The notes under the pieces were generated by a model, which saw only the letters and a program-made list of their open reading frames with translations, ran no database searches and was not told the origin of the DNA. This document shows positions 47,930 through 58,144 of a stretch of 64,000 nt of DNA, in pieces; within the stretch, counting starts at the first letter, position 1; each line of letters begins with the position of its first letter. The position numbers were made by a program, and so were the translations under genes. The stretch is from Cocos nucifera (Eukaryota > Streptophyta > Magnoliopsida > Arecales > Arecaceae), in contig QRFJ01000047.1 in the NCBI GenBank assembly GCA_006176705.1, positions 434,001 through 498,000 on the forward strand, written 5' to 3'.

Positions 47930-50460
47930 GATCTTATCTCTAGCCGAGATTCATGGAGATCTCATCTCCTACGGTCGAGGTCGAAGGTTGATATAGGCGC
48001 TCGAGAGAGATCTTATCTCCTGTAGTCAAGGTTGGCTCGGAGGATATCTTATCTCCTACAGTCGAGGCTGAAGCTTGGGGAAGATTTTACCTCCTGCAGC
48101 TGAGGTTGAAGCTCGGAGGAGATCTTATCTCCTGTAGCCAAGGTTGAAGCTCGGGAGAGATCTTATCTCTTGTAGCCGAGGTTGGCCCAGTCGCTTGGGG
48201 GAGATCTCATCTCCTGCAGCTGAGGTTGGCCCGGTCGCTTGGGGGAGATCTTATCTCTAACCGAGGTTTGAGCTCAATCGCTCGGAAGAGATCTCATCTC
48301 TAGCCGAGGCTGAAGCTCGGTCGCTCAGAAGAGATCTTATCTCTGATTGAGGTTGGCTCGGTCACTCCGGAGAGATCTTATCTCTGATCGAGGTTGGCTC
48401 GGTCGCTCGGAAGAGATCTTATCTCTGACCGAGGTTGAAGCTCGATCGCTCGAAAGAGATCTTATCTCTAGCCGAAGTTGACATGGGTGCTCGGAAGAGA
48501 TTTTATCTCTAGCCGAGATTGACACGGTCGCTCGGGAGAGATCTTATCTCTAGCTGAGGTTGAAGCTCGATCGCTCGGAAGAGATATTATCTCTAGCCGA
48601 GGTTGGCACAGTTGCTCGGGAGAGATCTTATCTCTAGTCGAGGTTGACTCACTTGGGAGAGATCTTATCTCTGGCCAAGATTAGCACGGTCCGCTCGAGA
48701 GAGATCTTATCTCTGACCGAGGTTAAAGCTCGATCGCATCGGGAGAGATCTTATTTCTAGCCGAGGTTGGCATGGGCGCTCGAGAAAGATCTTATCTCTG
48801 GTCGGAGGTTGGGGAGGTTGAAGCTCGGTCGCTCGAAAGAGATCTTATCTCTAGTCGAGGTTGGCACGGTCGCTCGGAAGAAATCATATCTCTAGCCGAG
48901 GTTGAAACGGACGCTCGGGAGAGATCTTATCTCTAACCAAGATTGGCACGGTCGCTTGGGAGAGATCTTATCTTCTAGCTAAGGCTGACTCGGTCGCTCG
49001 GGGGAGATCTTATCTTCTGCAGCCGAGGTTGGCTTGGGGGAGATCTTACCTCCTTTAGCCGAGGTTGAAGCTCGGAGGAGATCTTATCTCCTACAGCTAA
49101 GGTTGATACGGGCGCTCGGGGGAGATCTTATCTCCTGCAACCGAGGTTGGCCCGATCGCATGGGGAGATCTTATCTCCTGCAATTGGAGGAGATCTTATC
49201 TCCTACAACTGAGGTTATCTCGGGGGAGATCTTATCTCCTACAGCCGAGGTTGGTCCAGTCGCTTGGGGGAGATCTTATCTCCTACAGTCGAGGTTGATA
49301 CGGGTGCTCGAAAGAGATCTGATCTCCTGCAGTCGAGGTTGGCCTAGTCGCTCGGAGGAGATCTTATCTCCTATGGTCGAGGTTGATACGGGCGCTCGAA
49401 AGAGATCTTATCTTCTGCAGCCGAGGTTGGCTCAGTCGCTCGGAAAGAGATCTTATCTCGTGCAACCGAGGTTGGCTCAGGGGAGATCTTATCTCCTGCA
49501 GTCGAGGTTGATACGGATGCTCGGAGGAGATCTTATCTCCTACAGCCGAGGTTGGCCCGTTCGCTCGGGGGAGATCTTATCTTCTGCGGCCGAGGTTGGC
49601 TTGGGGGAGATCTTATCTCCTGCAGCCAAGGTTGACATGGGCGCTCGGGAAAAATCTTATCTCCTATATAGCCGAGGTTGGCTCGGTCGCTCGGGAGATA
49701 TCTTATCTTCTGCGATCGAGATTGGCTCGGGGAGATTCTTATCTCCTACGGTCGAGGTTGGCTCAAGAGAGATCTTATCTCCTACAGCCGAGGTTGATAT
49801 GGGTGCTCGAGGAAGATCTTATCTCCTGTAGTTGAGGTTAGCCCGATCGCTCGAAGAGGAGATCTTATCTCCTACGGCCGAGGTTGGCTCGATGGAGATT
49901 TTATTTCTTGCAGCTGAGGTTGATACGGGCGCTTGGGGAGATCTTATCTCCTGCAGCCGAGATTGGCCCGGTCGCTTGGGGGAGATCTTATCTCCTGTGG
50001 TCGAGGTTGGCTTGAGGGAGATCTTATCTCCTACCACCGAGGTTGACACGGACGCTCGGGAGAGATCTTATCTCCTGCAGCCAAGGTTGGTCCGGTCGCT
50101 CGGGGAGATCTTATCTTCTACAGCCGAAGTTGAAGCTCGAAAAAGATCTTATCTTTTGCAGCCAAGGTTGATACGGACGCTTGAAGGAGATCTTATCTCC
50201 TGTAGCCGAGGTTGCCGATCGCTGGGGGATCTTATCTCCTGCAGTCGAGGTTGAAGTTAGGGGAGATCTTATCTTCTGCAGCCAAGGTTGATATGGGTGC
50301 TTGAGGGAGATCTTATCTCCTACGGTCGAGGTTGGCTCGGGGGAGATCTTATCTCCTGCAGTCGAGGTTGATACGAGCACTCGAGGAAGATCTTATCTCC
50401 TACGATCGAGGTTGGCCCGGTCGCTCAGGGGAGATCTTATTTTCTACAGTCGAGATTGAA
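47930..50460. repeat. Minisatellite array of palindromic GGAGATCTTATCTCC units
   Basis: Several dozen head-to-tail units of about 33-50 bp. Each contains RGAGATCTTATCTCY (stem GGAGAT / ATCTCC around CTT) followed by a spacer such as GCAGCCGAGGTTGGCTCGG or AGCCGAGGTTGACACGG. Units before about 48,960 mostly read CTCTAGCCGAGG; later ones read CTCCTGCAGCCGAGG, so two subfamilies are arranged in blocks. Long open frames here are repeat-encoded and are not called as genes. Confidence 0.95.
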
Positions 50461-51150
50461 GGACTTCGACTCGCTCATGTTAGGACGAGATTCTCCTTCT
50501 GTTCCTAACACGGCCACTATTGACTACTTTTTTCCTATCATCATATAGTTTTTACATCAAGAAACAATATTATTGAAATGGAAGAATTTTACCGAAGCGA
50601 AGTTACTGGCAGCACGTCCTTGGATTTTCTATGTTTTAGGATCGTGGGGGCGTTGTTCCTCCGAGTTCCCTTGGGCAATAAGTCCCGGGTCGGACGAATT
50701 TCTCTATCTCATGCTGGCCTTCTCAATTTGGAGCAAGCTTCTCTTGGCTTTAAAGCTAGGAGATGATGGCTCGCCGAAGTACCAAGCTACTCCCAAATGT
50801 GGCGTCGATAATACGGGAGGCGGCCGACCTTTTTGTTGTTCCTCACTCATTGATGGTTCTAGCTTCTAGGGGGAGGACTTCTTCGCACCCTTCTATCGGA
50901 GCTTCCTCGGCGAGGAGCTCAAAAAGGAGTTCGTCCTCGCTTGCACTCAGAGGGAGCCCATGAGCATGGTCGAGCTTCATCCGACCCTCCTATGAAACCT
51001 CCTGAGGAAGAACTTTATGCCCTTTTGTCGGGACTTCCTTGATGGTGAGCTCGAGGGGGAGTTTGGCCTTGATTGCACTCAGGGGGAGTCCGTGAGCGCG
51101 ACCAAACTTCACTCGGCCCTCCATCGATGGAGGGTCTATTAGACTTGTCC
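50461..51150. other. Internal retroelement segment between minisatellite and gag
   Basis: Minus-strand reading shows decayed, proline- and serine-rich sequence downstream of gag. No pol motif is visible. A CTCGGCGAGGAGCTC / GATGGTGAGCTCGAGG pair near 50,905 and 51,040 looks like a local duplication. Confidence 0.4.
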
Positions 51151-51152
51151 GT

Positions 51153-52202
51153 CCGTCACTTTCCTATGGTTTTTTTATCCTTCAACTTGAAGGCTTCTTC
51201 CACACAGGCATATCTCTCAGCCCGGGCTAGCAGATCAGCAAAGTTTCTGGGGTACTTCTTTTCCAAGAAAAATAGCAAATTATTCTTCTGAAGGTCATCC
51301 TTGAGTGCGGCCATCGCAACAGACTGGTCCATGTCCCGGACCTTCAATACCGCAGTATTAAATCAGGTGACATAAGTCCGGATGGATTTTTTCTATTTCT
51401 GCTTGACATTCATCAAAAAATCCGAACCTCAACATGGACGTTGGCTATTGATGAAGTAAGCCACGAACTGATGGTTCATCTGATCAAAAAAGAAGATCGT
51501 ACCTGCCTTCAATGCTGAGTATCAATTTTTCGCTCCTCCCTTTAAGGTAGATGGGAAGGCTCGACACAATATGGCATCTGGAGCACTATGGAGTAGCATC
51601 ATGGTTCGAAAGGCCTCTAGATGATCAACTAGATCAGAGGTTCCATTGTAGCTTTCGAATTGAGAGAGCTCGAAGTTCGGTGGGATGGGCTCTTGCATAA
51701 TTCGAGGGGAGAAAGGAGGATCGGTACGGATGTCGTCAAGGTGAGCCGGGGCGATGTGGCTGAGCTTCTCAATCCGTCGGTCCATCTCCTACAGTCTGTG
51801 ATCGAGGGCGTCATCTTGGTTGCAGATCTTGGGGGCCTTCCGACTATAAATGGAGAAGGTCTCCTCTAGAGGAGAATCATGATCCAAATACGGATCCTCT
51901 ACTCTCTATTTTTCCTTTCCAGGGGCGATGGATTCGTTAGCCCGAGTACTCTTTCTTAGGGTCGATTTTCGACATCCCGATGGTAGGTTTTTTGGTGGAG
52001 TCACCATCGGGGGCTGCTACATGGCCTGCACCATCTCAGTGAGGCCCTGAACCTGCTGCATTAGCAAATTGAACTGCTCCGCATCTACCATGGCTATAGG
52101 CAGAATCTGAGTTATCGGGGCTGAAGCAAGAGCAGATAGATCTGAATGGGATCGGATCGTGGAGGCCGTCGATCATCGGATTGAAGCTCTCCTGGGAGGC
52201 AT
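51153..52202 (-). pseudogene. Retrotransposon Gag (Ty3/gypsy type), degenerate
   Basis: Gag forms the retroelement capsid. The likely start is ATG at 52,202-52,200 (MPPRRASIRSS). Next come MVDAEQFNLLMQQVQGLTEM, then QEPIPPNFELSQFESYNGTS, VDHLEAFRTMMLLHSAPDAI, and MAALKDDLQKNNLLFFLEKK followed by LLARAERYACVEEAFK, all Gag-family landmarks in the correct order. There are several in-frame stops. It resembles the Gag of the element at 21.9-22.6 kb (QIKSYDGTADPIDHLDNF). No CCHC knuckle was found downstream. Confidence 0.8.
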
Positions 52203-52334
52203 TTTCTCTTAAGAAAGAATTCTAGAGAGAAAGAAGAGAGATCTCTGGAGAGGAAGGAGAGAGATCGTCGCTGAGCACTCCTTTAAGAATAAGGAAACCT
52301 CAAGAACAGAGGGCCCTTCCTCTAGCATCAATTT

Positions 52335-53304
52335 TGTTGGTGCAGAATCTGATTAACGCCGGATCGAGCTGGAGTAGAGGAGGACGAGGTCACCATCGAT
52401 GATCTGTAAAATAAAGTTCCGTCTGGAGTCGGTGGTGGTGGCTCCGGTAGGACCCTTCGATGATCAAGTCAGCTCTTCTGGTCAACAGAAATGGAATGCT
52501 CAGGAATGAGAAGTAAACTTTTAGCTTTAGAGGGGAGAGGAGAGCTTAGAGCCTCTGAAAAATGTATATGGAGGATTTCTTTTTATAAACGGAGCTTGAA
52601 TGATGGTGACGACCATACCGCTTAGTGGTGGACCGCTCGAAGCTGCATGGGATTTAGTGTGGAGAGGATGGTATCATCAGACCGATAGTGACAGCAATAC
52701 CGTCCGATAGTGGTGGGCCACTCGAGGTCTGACGGAGTCAGTCACGAAGGGGGCACCGCCTATAGCATTATTTGTGGCAGACTAATGGTGATTGTTCGTC
52801 CAGATTTAGTAGCCGTGGCTCTGAGAAAGCAGACATTAATTGGTGGACTTCGGCATGTATCAATTCTAGAGGAGTTCGAACTCCTGGAGGAGTTCGACTG
52901 AAGAAAAAGCTCGGAAGAAGTTCGGTCGAAGGAAAAGCTTGGAAGGAGTTCGGCTCCTGTAGGCATCTGACTGGAAGAGTGCGGAGGAAGTTCGACTCTT
53001 GTGGGCATCCGATTGGAGGAGTGAGGAGGGAGTTTGGCTCTCGTGGGAGATCGATTGGAGCTCGACTGCTGAGGAGTTTGGCTCTCGTGGGCATCCGATT
53101 GGAGGAGTGCGGAGGAAGTTCGGCTCTCACGAGAGTTCGACTGAAGGAGTACGGAGGGAGTTCAGCTCTCGCGGAAGTCCGACTGAAGCTCGATCGTTGG
53201 GAAGTTCGAAAGGGGCTCGACCGCTGAGGCTCTTCCATAACTACCGATTGCATTAGGTTGAGCATCGGACTGAACTTCGATAGGAGCGAGATTTATCCTC
53301 AATA
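52335..53304 (-). repeat. 5' LTR of the gag-only retrotransposon
   Basis: It begins TGTTGGTGCAGAATC and ends TTTATCCTCAATA. It aligns with the left LTR along its whole length with scattered substitutions, so the insertion is not brand new. TATAAA occurs near 52,583 on the plus strand, and GGAGTTCGGCTC repeats lie at 52,870-53,200. Confidence 0.88.
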
Positions 53305-54100
53305 ATTATAAAATTTAATTAACTTCAAATTAGATCGAGATTAATTAAATTAGATCTAACTTAAATTAATTAGAAGAAATTGATTTTCAATTTGGATTCA
53401 ATTCGAATCCAATTTGAAATGCTGTTAATTCTAATTTAATTAGACTTTTAATTCAAGTCCTACTTAGATAGTAAAATCTAATTATCTTCAAATTAACTTA
53501 AGATTAATTAAATTTAATCTGATTTAAGTTAATTAAAAAAATAATTTTTAATTTAGATTTGATTCAAATCAAATTCGAACTAGATTCGAATTCAATTCAA
53601 AATTCTATCAAACTTAATTCATTTAGGCTTCAAATCCAAATCCTACATATATTATAATGTTCAATTGATCTTAAATTAAGTCAAAATTAATCAAATTAAA
53701 GTTGATTTAAATTAATTAAGAGAAAATAATTTTGAACTTGGGTTCAATTCAAATCTAATTCGAATCCGATTCGAATCTAATTAGAAAACCTGTCAATCCT
53801 AATTCAATTAGACTTTAAAATCTAAGCCTTACATGGATATTAAAAATCAATTATCTCCATATTAAGTCAAGCTTAATTAAATTTAATCTAATTATAATTA
53901 ATTAGAAAAAAATAATTTTTAATTTAGGTTCGATCCAAATGCAATTGGAACTCGATTCGAATCTAATTCAAAATATCCTGTCTAACCTAATTCAATTAGA
54001 CTTTGAATCCAAGTCCTAATTAGATTATAAAATTCAATTACATTCAAATTAAGTCAAATCTAATTAAATTTAATATAATTTAAATTAATTATAAGAAAAT
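53305..54100. repeat. AT-rich tandem array (about 190-bp unit), middle part
   Basis: At least four units carry the phrases CAATTTGGATTCAATTCGAA, CTAATTTAATTAGACTTT and TTAATTAAATTTAATCTGATTTAA. It continues the array that starts at 46,581 and is interrupted again at 54,101 by a second LTR. Confidence 0.8.
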
Positions 54101-55377
54101 TATTGGTACAGAATCTGGTTGACGTCGGATTGAGCTAGAGTTGAGGAAGAAGAGGTCGCCGTCGGTGACTTGCAAAATAAAGTTTCATCCGAAGTTGGTG
54201 GTGGTGGCTCCGATAGGATCCTTCGATAATCAAGTCAGTTCTTCTGACCAACAGAAATGGAGTGCTCAGGCAAGAATTCAATAGAGTTTTGAAAAGGAGA
54301 AAAGAGCTTAGAGAAAACATATCTAGAGGAATTCTTTTTATAGATGGAGCCTGTATAACAAATTCCGGAAGGTGAGTCAGCCTTAAGCAGACATCCGATA
54401 GTGGGCCGCTCATAGACCATCCGTGAAGTTTGTTATAGAGAGAGTAATCATTCCGTTGCCATGATGTAGCCGTTCGTTGAGATTTAATAGTTAAAGTTCG
54501 ATGGAAGCAGGCATTGGTTGGTGAAGAGCTTTAACATACATCAATTCCAGAGGAGCTCGGACTCCTAAAGAGAATACGGCTAGAGAGGATCATCCGAGAG
54601 GAATGCTAGTTGAACTCTAAAAGTAATCCACTGAAGGGATCTGACTGAAGGAGAAGTCTGGAAAAAGTTCGGCTTCTGGAGGAGTTCGGCTGAAGGAGAA
54701 GTCCGAAAGGAGTTTGGCTCCTAGAGGAACTTGACTGAAGGAGAAATTCGAAAGTTTGGCTCTTGGAGGAGTTCGATCGAAAGAGAAATTCAGAAGAAGT
54801 TTGGCTCCTGGAGAAATTTGGAAGGAGTTCAGCTTCTGGAGTAATCTGACTGAATGAGAAATTTGTAAAGAGTTCGACTCCTAGAGGAACTTGATTGAAG
54901 GAGAAATTTGGAAGAAGTTTGACTTTTGGAGAAATTCGATTGAAGAAAAAATTCGTAAGGAGTTCGACTCTTGGAGGAACTTGACTAAAAAAAATTTGGA
55001 AGGAGTTCGGCTCCTGAAGGAGTCCGCTTGAAGGAGAAGTTCAGAAGAAGTTCGGTTCTGAGGAGTTGATTGGAGAGAGTCCGGAAGAAGTTATGCTCCT
55101 GGAGGAATCCGACTGAAGGAGAAATCCATAAGGAGTTCAGCTCCTGGAGGAACTTGACTGAAAGAAAAATCTGAAAGAAGTTTAGCTCTTGAAGGAATCC
55201 GATGAAGGAGAGATCGGAAGAGTTCGACCTTGGAGGAGTAGAAGGTTCGACCGCCTGGAAGGAGTTCGATTGGGATTTGACGCGAAGAAAAATTTCGATC
55301 GAGCTATTCATGATTATCAGTTGTATTAGGCTAAGCATTAGACTGAACTTCGACGGAGTAGGTTGTATCCCCAAGTA
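54101..55377. mobile_element. Solo LTR of a related retrotransposon family with internal minisatellite
   Basis: It begins TATTGGTACAGAATCTGGTT, clearly aligned to the LTR starts at 46,848 and 52,335, and ends near TATCCCCAAGTAATA. No internal region or second LTR adjoins it. The interior (54,560-55,250) is a minisatellite of about 45-bp units of the form GGAGTTCGGCTCCTGGAGGA plus CTTGACTGAAGGAGAAAT. A target duplication could not be defined. Confidence 0.75.
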
Positions 55378-55380
55378 ATA

Positions 55381-55555
55381 AATAGATTTTTAATTTGGAA
55401 TGATTCGAATCTAATTCAAATCGATTTTAAATTTGAATCAGTCAAATTTATTCATTAGCTTTGCATCCTAATTTTACTCAAAATATTAAAAATCCAATTA
55501 GCACAATAATAATTAATTAAATTAAATCTAATTAAAAAAAAATGATTGATCTAAT
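55381..55555. repeat. AT-rich tandem array, right remnant
   Basis: Continues the phrases AATTCGAATCTAATTC and AATTAATTAAATTAAATCTAATTA after the solo LTR. The host array is thus broken twice. Confidence 0.65.
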
Positions 55556-55609
55556 AATAAAGAAAAAAGAAAAAAAATAAAAGAATGACTATTAGAAGGA
55601 TAAAAAAAT

Positions 55610-55790
55610 TATATTAGCGACGGCATGAGACCGTCGCTAATAAAAAATTATTAATTTTAAAACTATAATTATTTAGTAATGAAAAGATTTTATTGAAAAT
55701 TTATCATCTAATTTTTTTGTATATTAGTGCGGTAAATGATTATTAGCGACGAAATTTGCCATCGCTAAATATCTTTCCGTCTTGATTTCA
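55610..55790. repeat. Subterminal repeats including a TTAGCGACGG hairpin
   Basis: TTAGCGACGG at about 55,615 and CCGTCGCTAA at about 55,632 form a near-perfect hairpin. ATTAGCGACGAAA and CATCGCTAAATA follow at 55,744-55,770. It is the same motif family as 46,019-46,580, which suggests parts of one CACTA-type element or family. Confidence 0.6.
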
Positions 55791-56835
55791 TCACCGACCG
55801 ATTGCCTCATTTTTTTAGCCACCACCCCGAACCCCTCATTTTCCTCCATCCTTGCCTCCCCGCATGTCTTTTTCCACCATGCCCCATTTCATCCATCATT
55901 CTTACCCCCACCGACACCGCCCTCATCCCCCATCCCCCGATCCCCCACCCCCTCCTCTATTATCGGCGCGCCTCCCTTCGGCTGCGCCAGTCTTAACTTT
56001 CTGAGCCTCTAACACCTCCCGCCTCCCCCAAGCCTCCGACCATCTTGATGCCCCGATTGCCTCACCGCCCGACCACATTCCTCCCATCGCCGTCCCTCTC
56101 TCCCCTCGGGCCGGCTCATTCATCTCCTTTCCCGGAACCCATGGCTTACCTCCTACCTCTTCGAAAATTCGACCATTCGGATTGCACCACCCTCCTCTCC
56201 CTCACTCTATTCTATCCCCCTCTCTCTCCTGACCGCTCCTGCCTCACTTCCGCATCCTGGCCACTCCTACCCTCGAACCCGCCATTTATTTTTCTACACC
56301 CTCCTCTCCCTCGTCGTTCGTTCCCCACCCCCTCTCTCCCCCTAACCACCCTGCCTCTTTTCCGCTCTCAGTCGCCTTACTTCCCCGACTCTGACCGTTC
56401 GATTCCCCGCCACCCTCCTCTCCCCCGCTGTTCTATTCTCCTGCCACCCCTCTCTCTCTCTTGCCTCCTGCCTCCTTTTTTGCCCCTCGACCACCTCTTT
56501 GCTCTGAACCGATCCTTCGGTTCCCATCACCCCCTCTCTTCTCCGTCGCCTCCTACCTCCTTCTCCGAACCCGGCCCTTCCAGTTCCTGGCCCCCTCTCT
56601 CCCTCGATCGTCTCCTCGACTGCACCGACCATCTCCCCACCACCCGACCTGCCTCCCCGAAGCCCCAGCCACCTCCCACCTCCTCAAGCCCCTAGGCGCA
56701 AGCTCTCGATCTCCCCAAGCTTCCATCCATGGCCACATCTCTAAGCCTCAGTCCCTGCTCGTCTATGCCTCCTTGCACCTCAATTCCTGCGTACAAGCCC
56801 GTGCCTCAGTCTTGTATAGTAGCCTTCTTCAATTA
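55780..56835. other. C-rich island with strong strand asymmetry
   Basis: About 1 kb of C/T-rich plus strand encodes only Pro/Ser/Leu-rich frames in several phases. It begins right after the subterminal repeats and ends at an AT-rich spacer. Comparable islands occur at 62,870-63,600. It may be the GC-rich 5' exon or leader of a CACTA-type transposon; no domain is recognisable, so no gene is called. Confidence 0.5.
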
Positions 56836-56944
56836 TGAGTATTAGCAATAGCTAATATCATCAATAAAAATTATTTTTTTATTTAAATTATATTAATTAG
56901 ACATAATTAGATATTAAAAATTATTTTAAATATGTATTAATTTA

Positions 56945-57540
56945 TACGAGATTTGCATTCCGGCAATGAGAGCGCTCGAATCAAGAGAAGATTCAGGCTG
57001 CAAACATGAGGCCGAGACGTGCCTTATGCACTTCGGCCTCGGCATGCAACGTGCTTGAACCGAAGGAAGGTTTGGGCAACATTGCAAACATTGACCCGAG
57101 ATATGTCCTACGCGCTCCGATCTCGGCATGCAGTGTACTCAAATCGAGGGAAGGTTTGGGCAGCATTGTAAACACCAATCCAAGACGTGCCTTGCACATT
57201 CCTATCTCAACATGCAGAGGGCTCGAATTAAGGGAAGGTTCGGGCTGCAAATACGAAGCCGATACGTGTCCTGCGTGCTTCGATCATGGTATGTAGTATG
57301 CTCGAGCCAAGGGATTGCAAATACCGATCCGAGATGTGCCCTACGCACTCCAGTCTCGACATGCAGAGAGCTTGAATCGAGGGATGGTTTGGGTTGCAAA
57401 TACGAGGACGAGACATGCCCTGCGCGCTTTAGTTTCGACATGCAACGTGCTCAAACTGAGGAAAGATTCGGACAGCATTGCAAACACCGACCTGAGACAT
57501 GCCCTACGTGCTCCAGTCTCGGCATGTAGAGCGCTTGGTA
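56945..57540 (+). repeat. 84-bp tandem repeat, about seven units, open in frame
   Basis: The marker GGAAGGTTYGGG recurs at 57,065, 57,149 and 57,233, an exact 84-bp period. Units read GGAAGGTTTGGGCAGCATTG, CAAACACCGACCCGAGA, YGTGCCCTACGCACTCC, CTCGGCATGCAG-GTGCTCGAA. Because 84 is 28 codons, frames stay open across units on both strands. The last unit is also present inverted near 58,020-58,100. Confidence 0.85.
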
Positions 57541-58105
57541 CTTGTATAGGGATCGAGATATGGGAGATAATTGCAAGAGCTTCGAAGGCTCTACTTGTTC
57601 AATACATTTACTGATGTGCAAGAGCTTAACAATGATTGGCTCGAGCAAATGATTAACATATTTGATGGATTTGATCTAATTATTGATGGATGTTCATGTA
57701 ATAATCTTTCTGATTGCAACCATTATAGTCATGATGGACAGGGTTGCTATGGTTATAGTCATGCTTACCCTCTATAGGGTTGCTACCCCCTAAAGGCTAA
57801 GCAAGGCTATAACTATAGCAACCCCTATAGTCCATCACGACTATAATGGTTGCTATCTGAAAGATTATTACATGGACTTCCTCCAATAATCAGATCAAAT
57901 CCACCAAATGTATTAATCATCTACTCAAGCCAATTACCGTTAAGCTCTTACACATCAGTAAACATATTGGACAAGTAGAGCCTTTGAAGGTGCCCTTATA
58001 ATTGTCTCCAACATCTCGATCCTCATACAAGTACCGAGCGCTCTGCATGTTGAGACCGGAGCATGTAGGGCACGTTTTGGATTGGTGTTTGCAATGCTAT
58101 CTCAT
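57476..58105. repeat. Large inverted repeat with arms of about 300 bp
   Basis: The left arm (57,476-about 57,780) carries GCAAACACCGACCTGAGACA, TACTTGTATAGGGATCGAGA, GGCTCTACTTGTTCAATAC, TGATCTAATTATTGATGGA and CCATTATAGTCATGATGGAC. The right arm (about 57,795-58,105) carries their reverse complements in reverse order. The centre is CTATAGGGTTGCTACCCCC. The spacer is very short, so the transcript could form a long hairpin. Confidence 0.85.
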
Positions 58106-58144
58106 TAAATTTTATTTTTAAATTATTATTTTATTTTTTAATTC

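Larger units (their letters stand above)
46848..53304 (-). mobile_element. 6.46-kb LTR retrotransposon with gag but no recognisable pol, carrying a 2.5-kb minisatellite
   Basis: Two LTRs (46,848-47,820 and 52,335-53,304) start TGTTGGTGCA on the plus strand and are flanked by a 5-bp duplication ATTAT (46,843-46,847; 53,305-53,309). The element is transcribed on the minus strand: a TTGATGCTAGAGG primer-site candidate follows the right LTR, then gag, then an unassigned stretch, then the short-repeat array, then a purine tract GAGAGTGGAGGGACTA before the left LTR. No protease, RT, RNase H or integrase was found, so it must depend on a relative for mobility. The LTRs contain TATAAA and internal GAGTTCGGCTC repeats. 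Confidence 0.88.

Noticed and set aside
49034..49831. 265-residue repetitive open frame
   Set aside because: It lies inside the minisatellite; unit lengths are not fixed multiples of three overall and the other strand and frames are open too, so it is repeat-encoded noise.
47930..50460. Possible CRISPR-like array (regular repeats with variable spacers)
   Set aside because: Plant nuclear context inside an LTR element, spacers are themselves related to each other, unit length varies and no cas genes exist; it is a minisatellite.
56045..56695. 216-residue Pro/Ser/Leu-rich frame
   Set aside because: C/T-rich low complexity with several frames open; no recognisable domain or start context.
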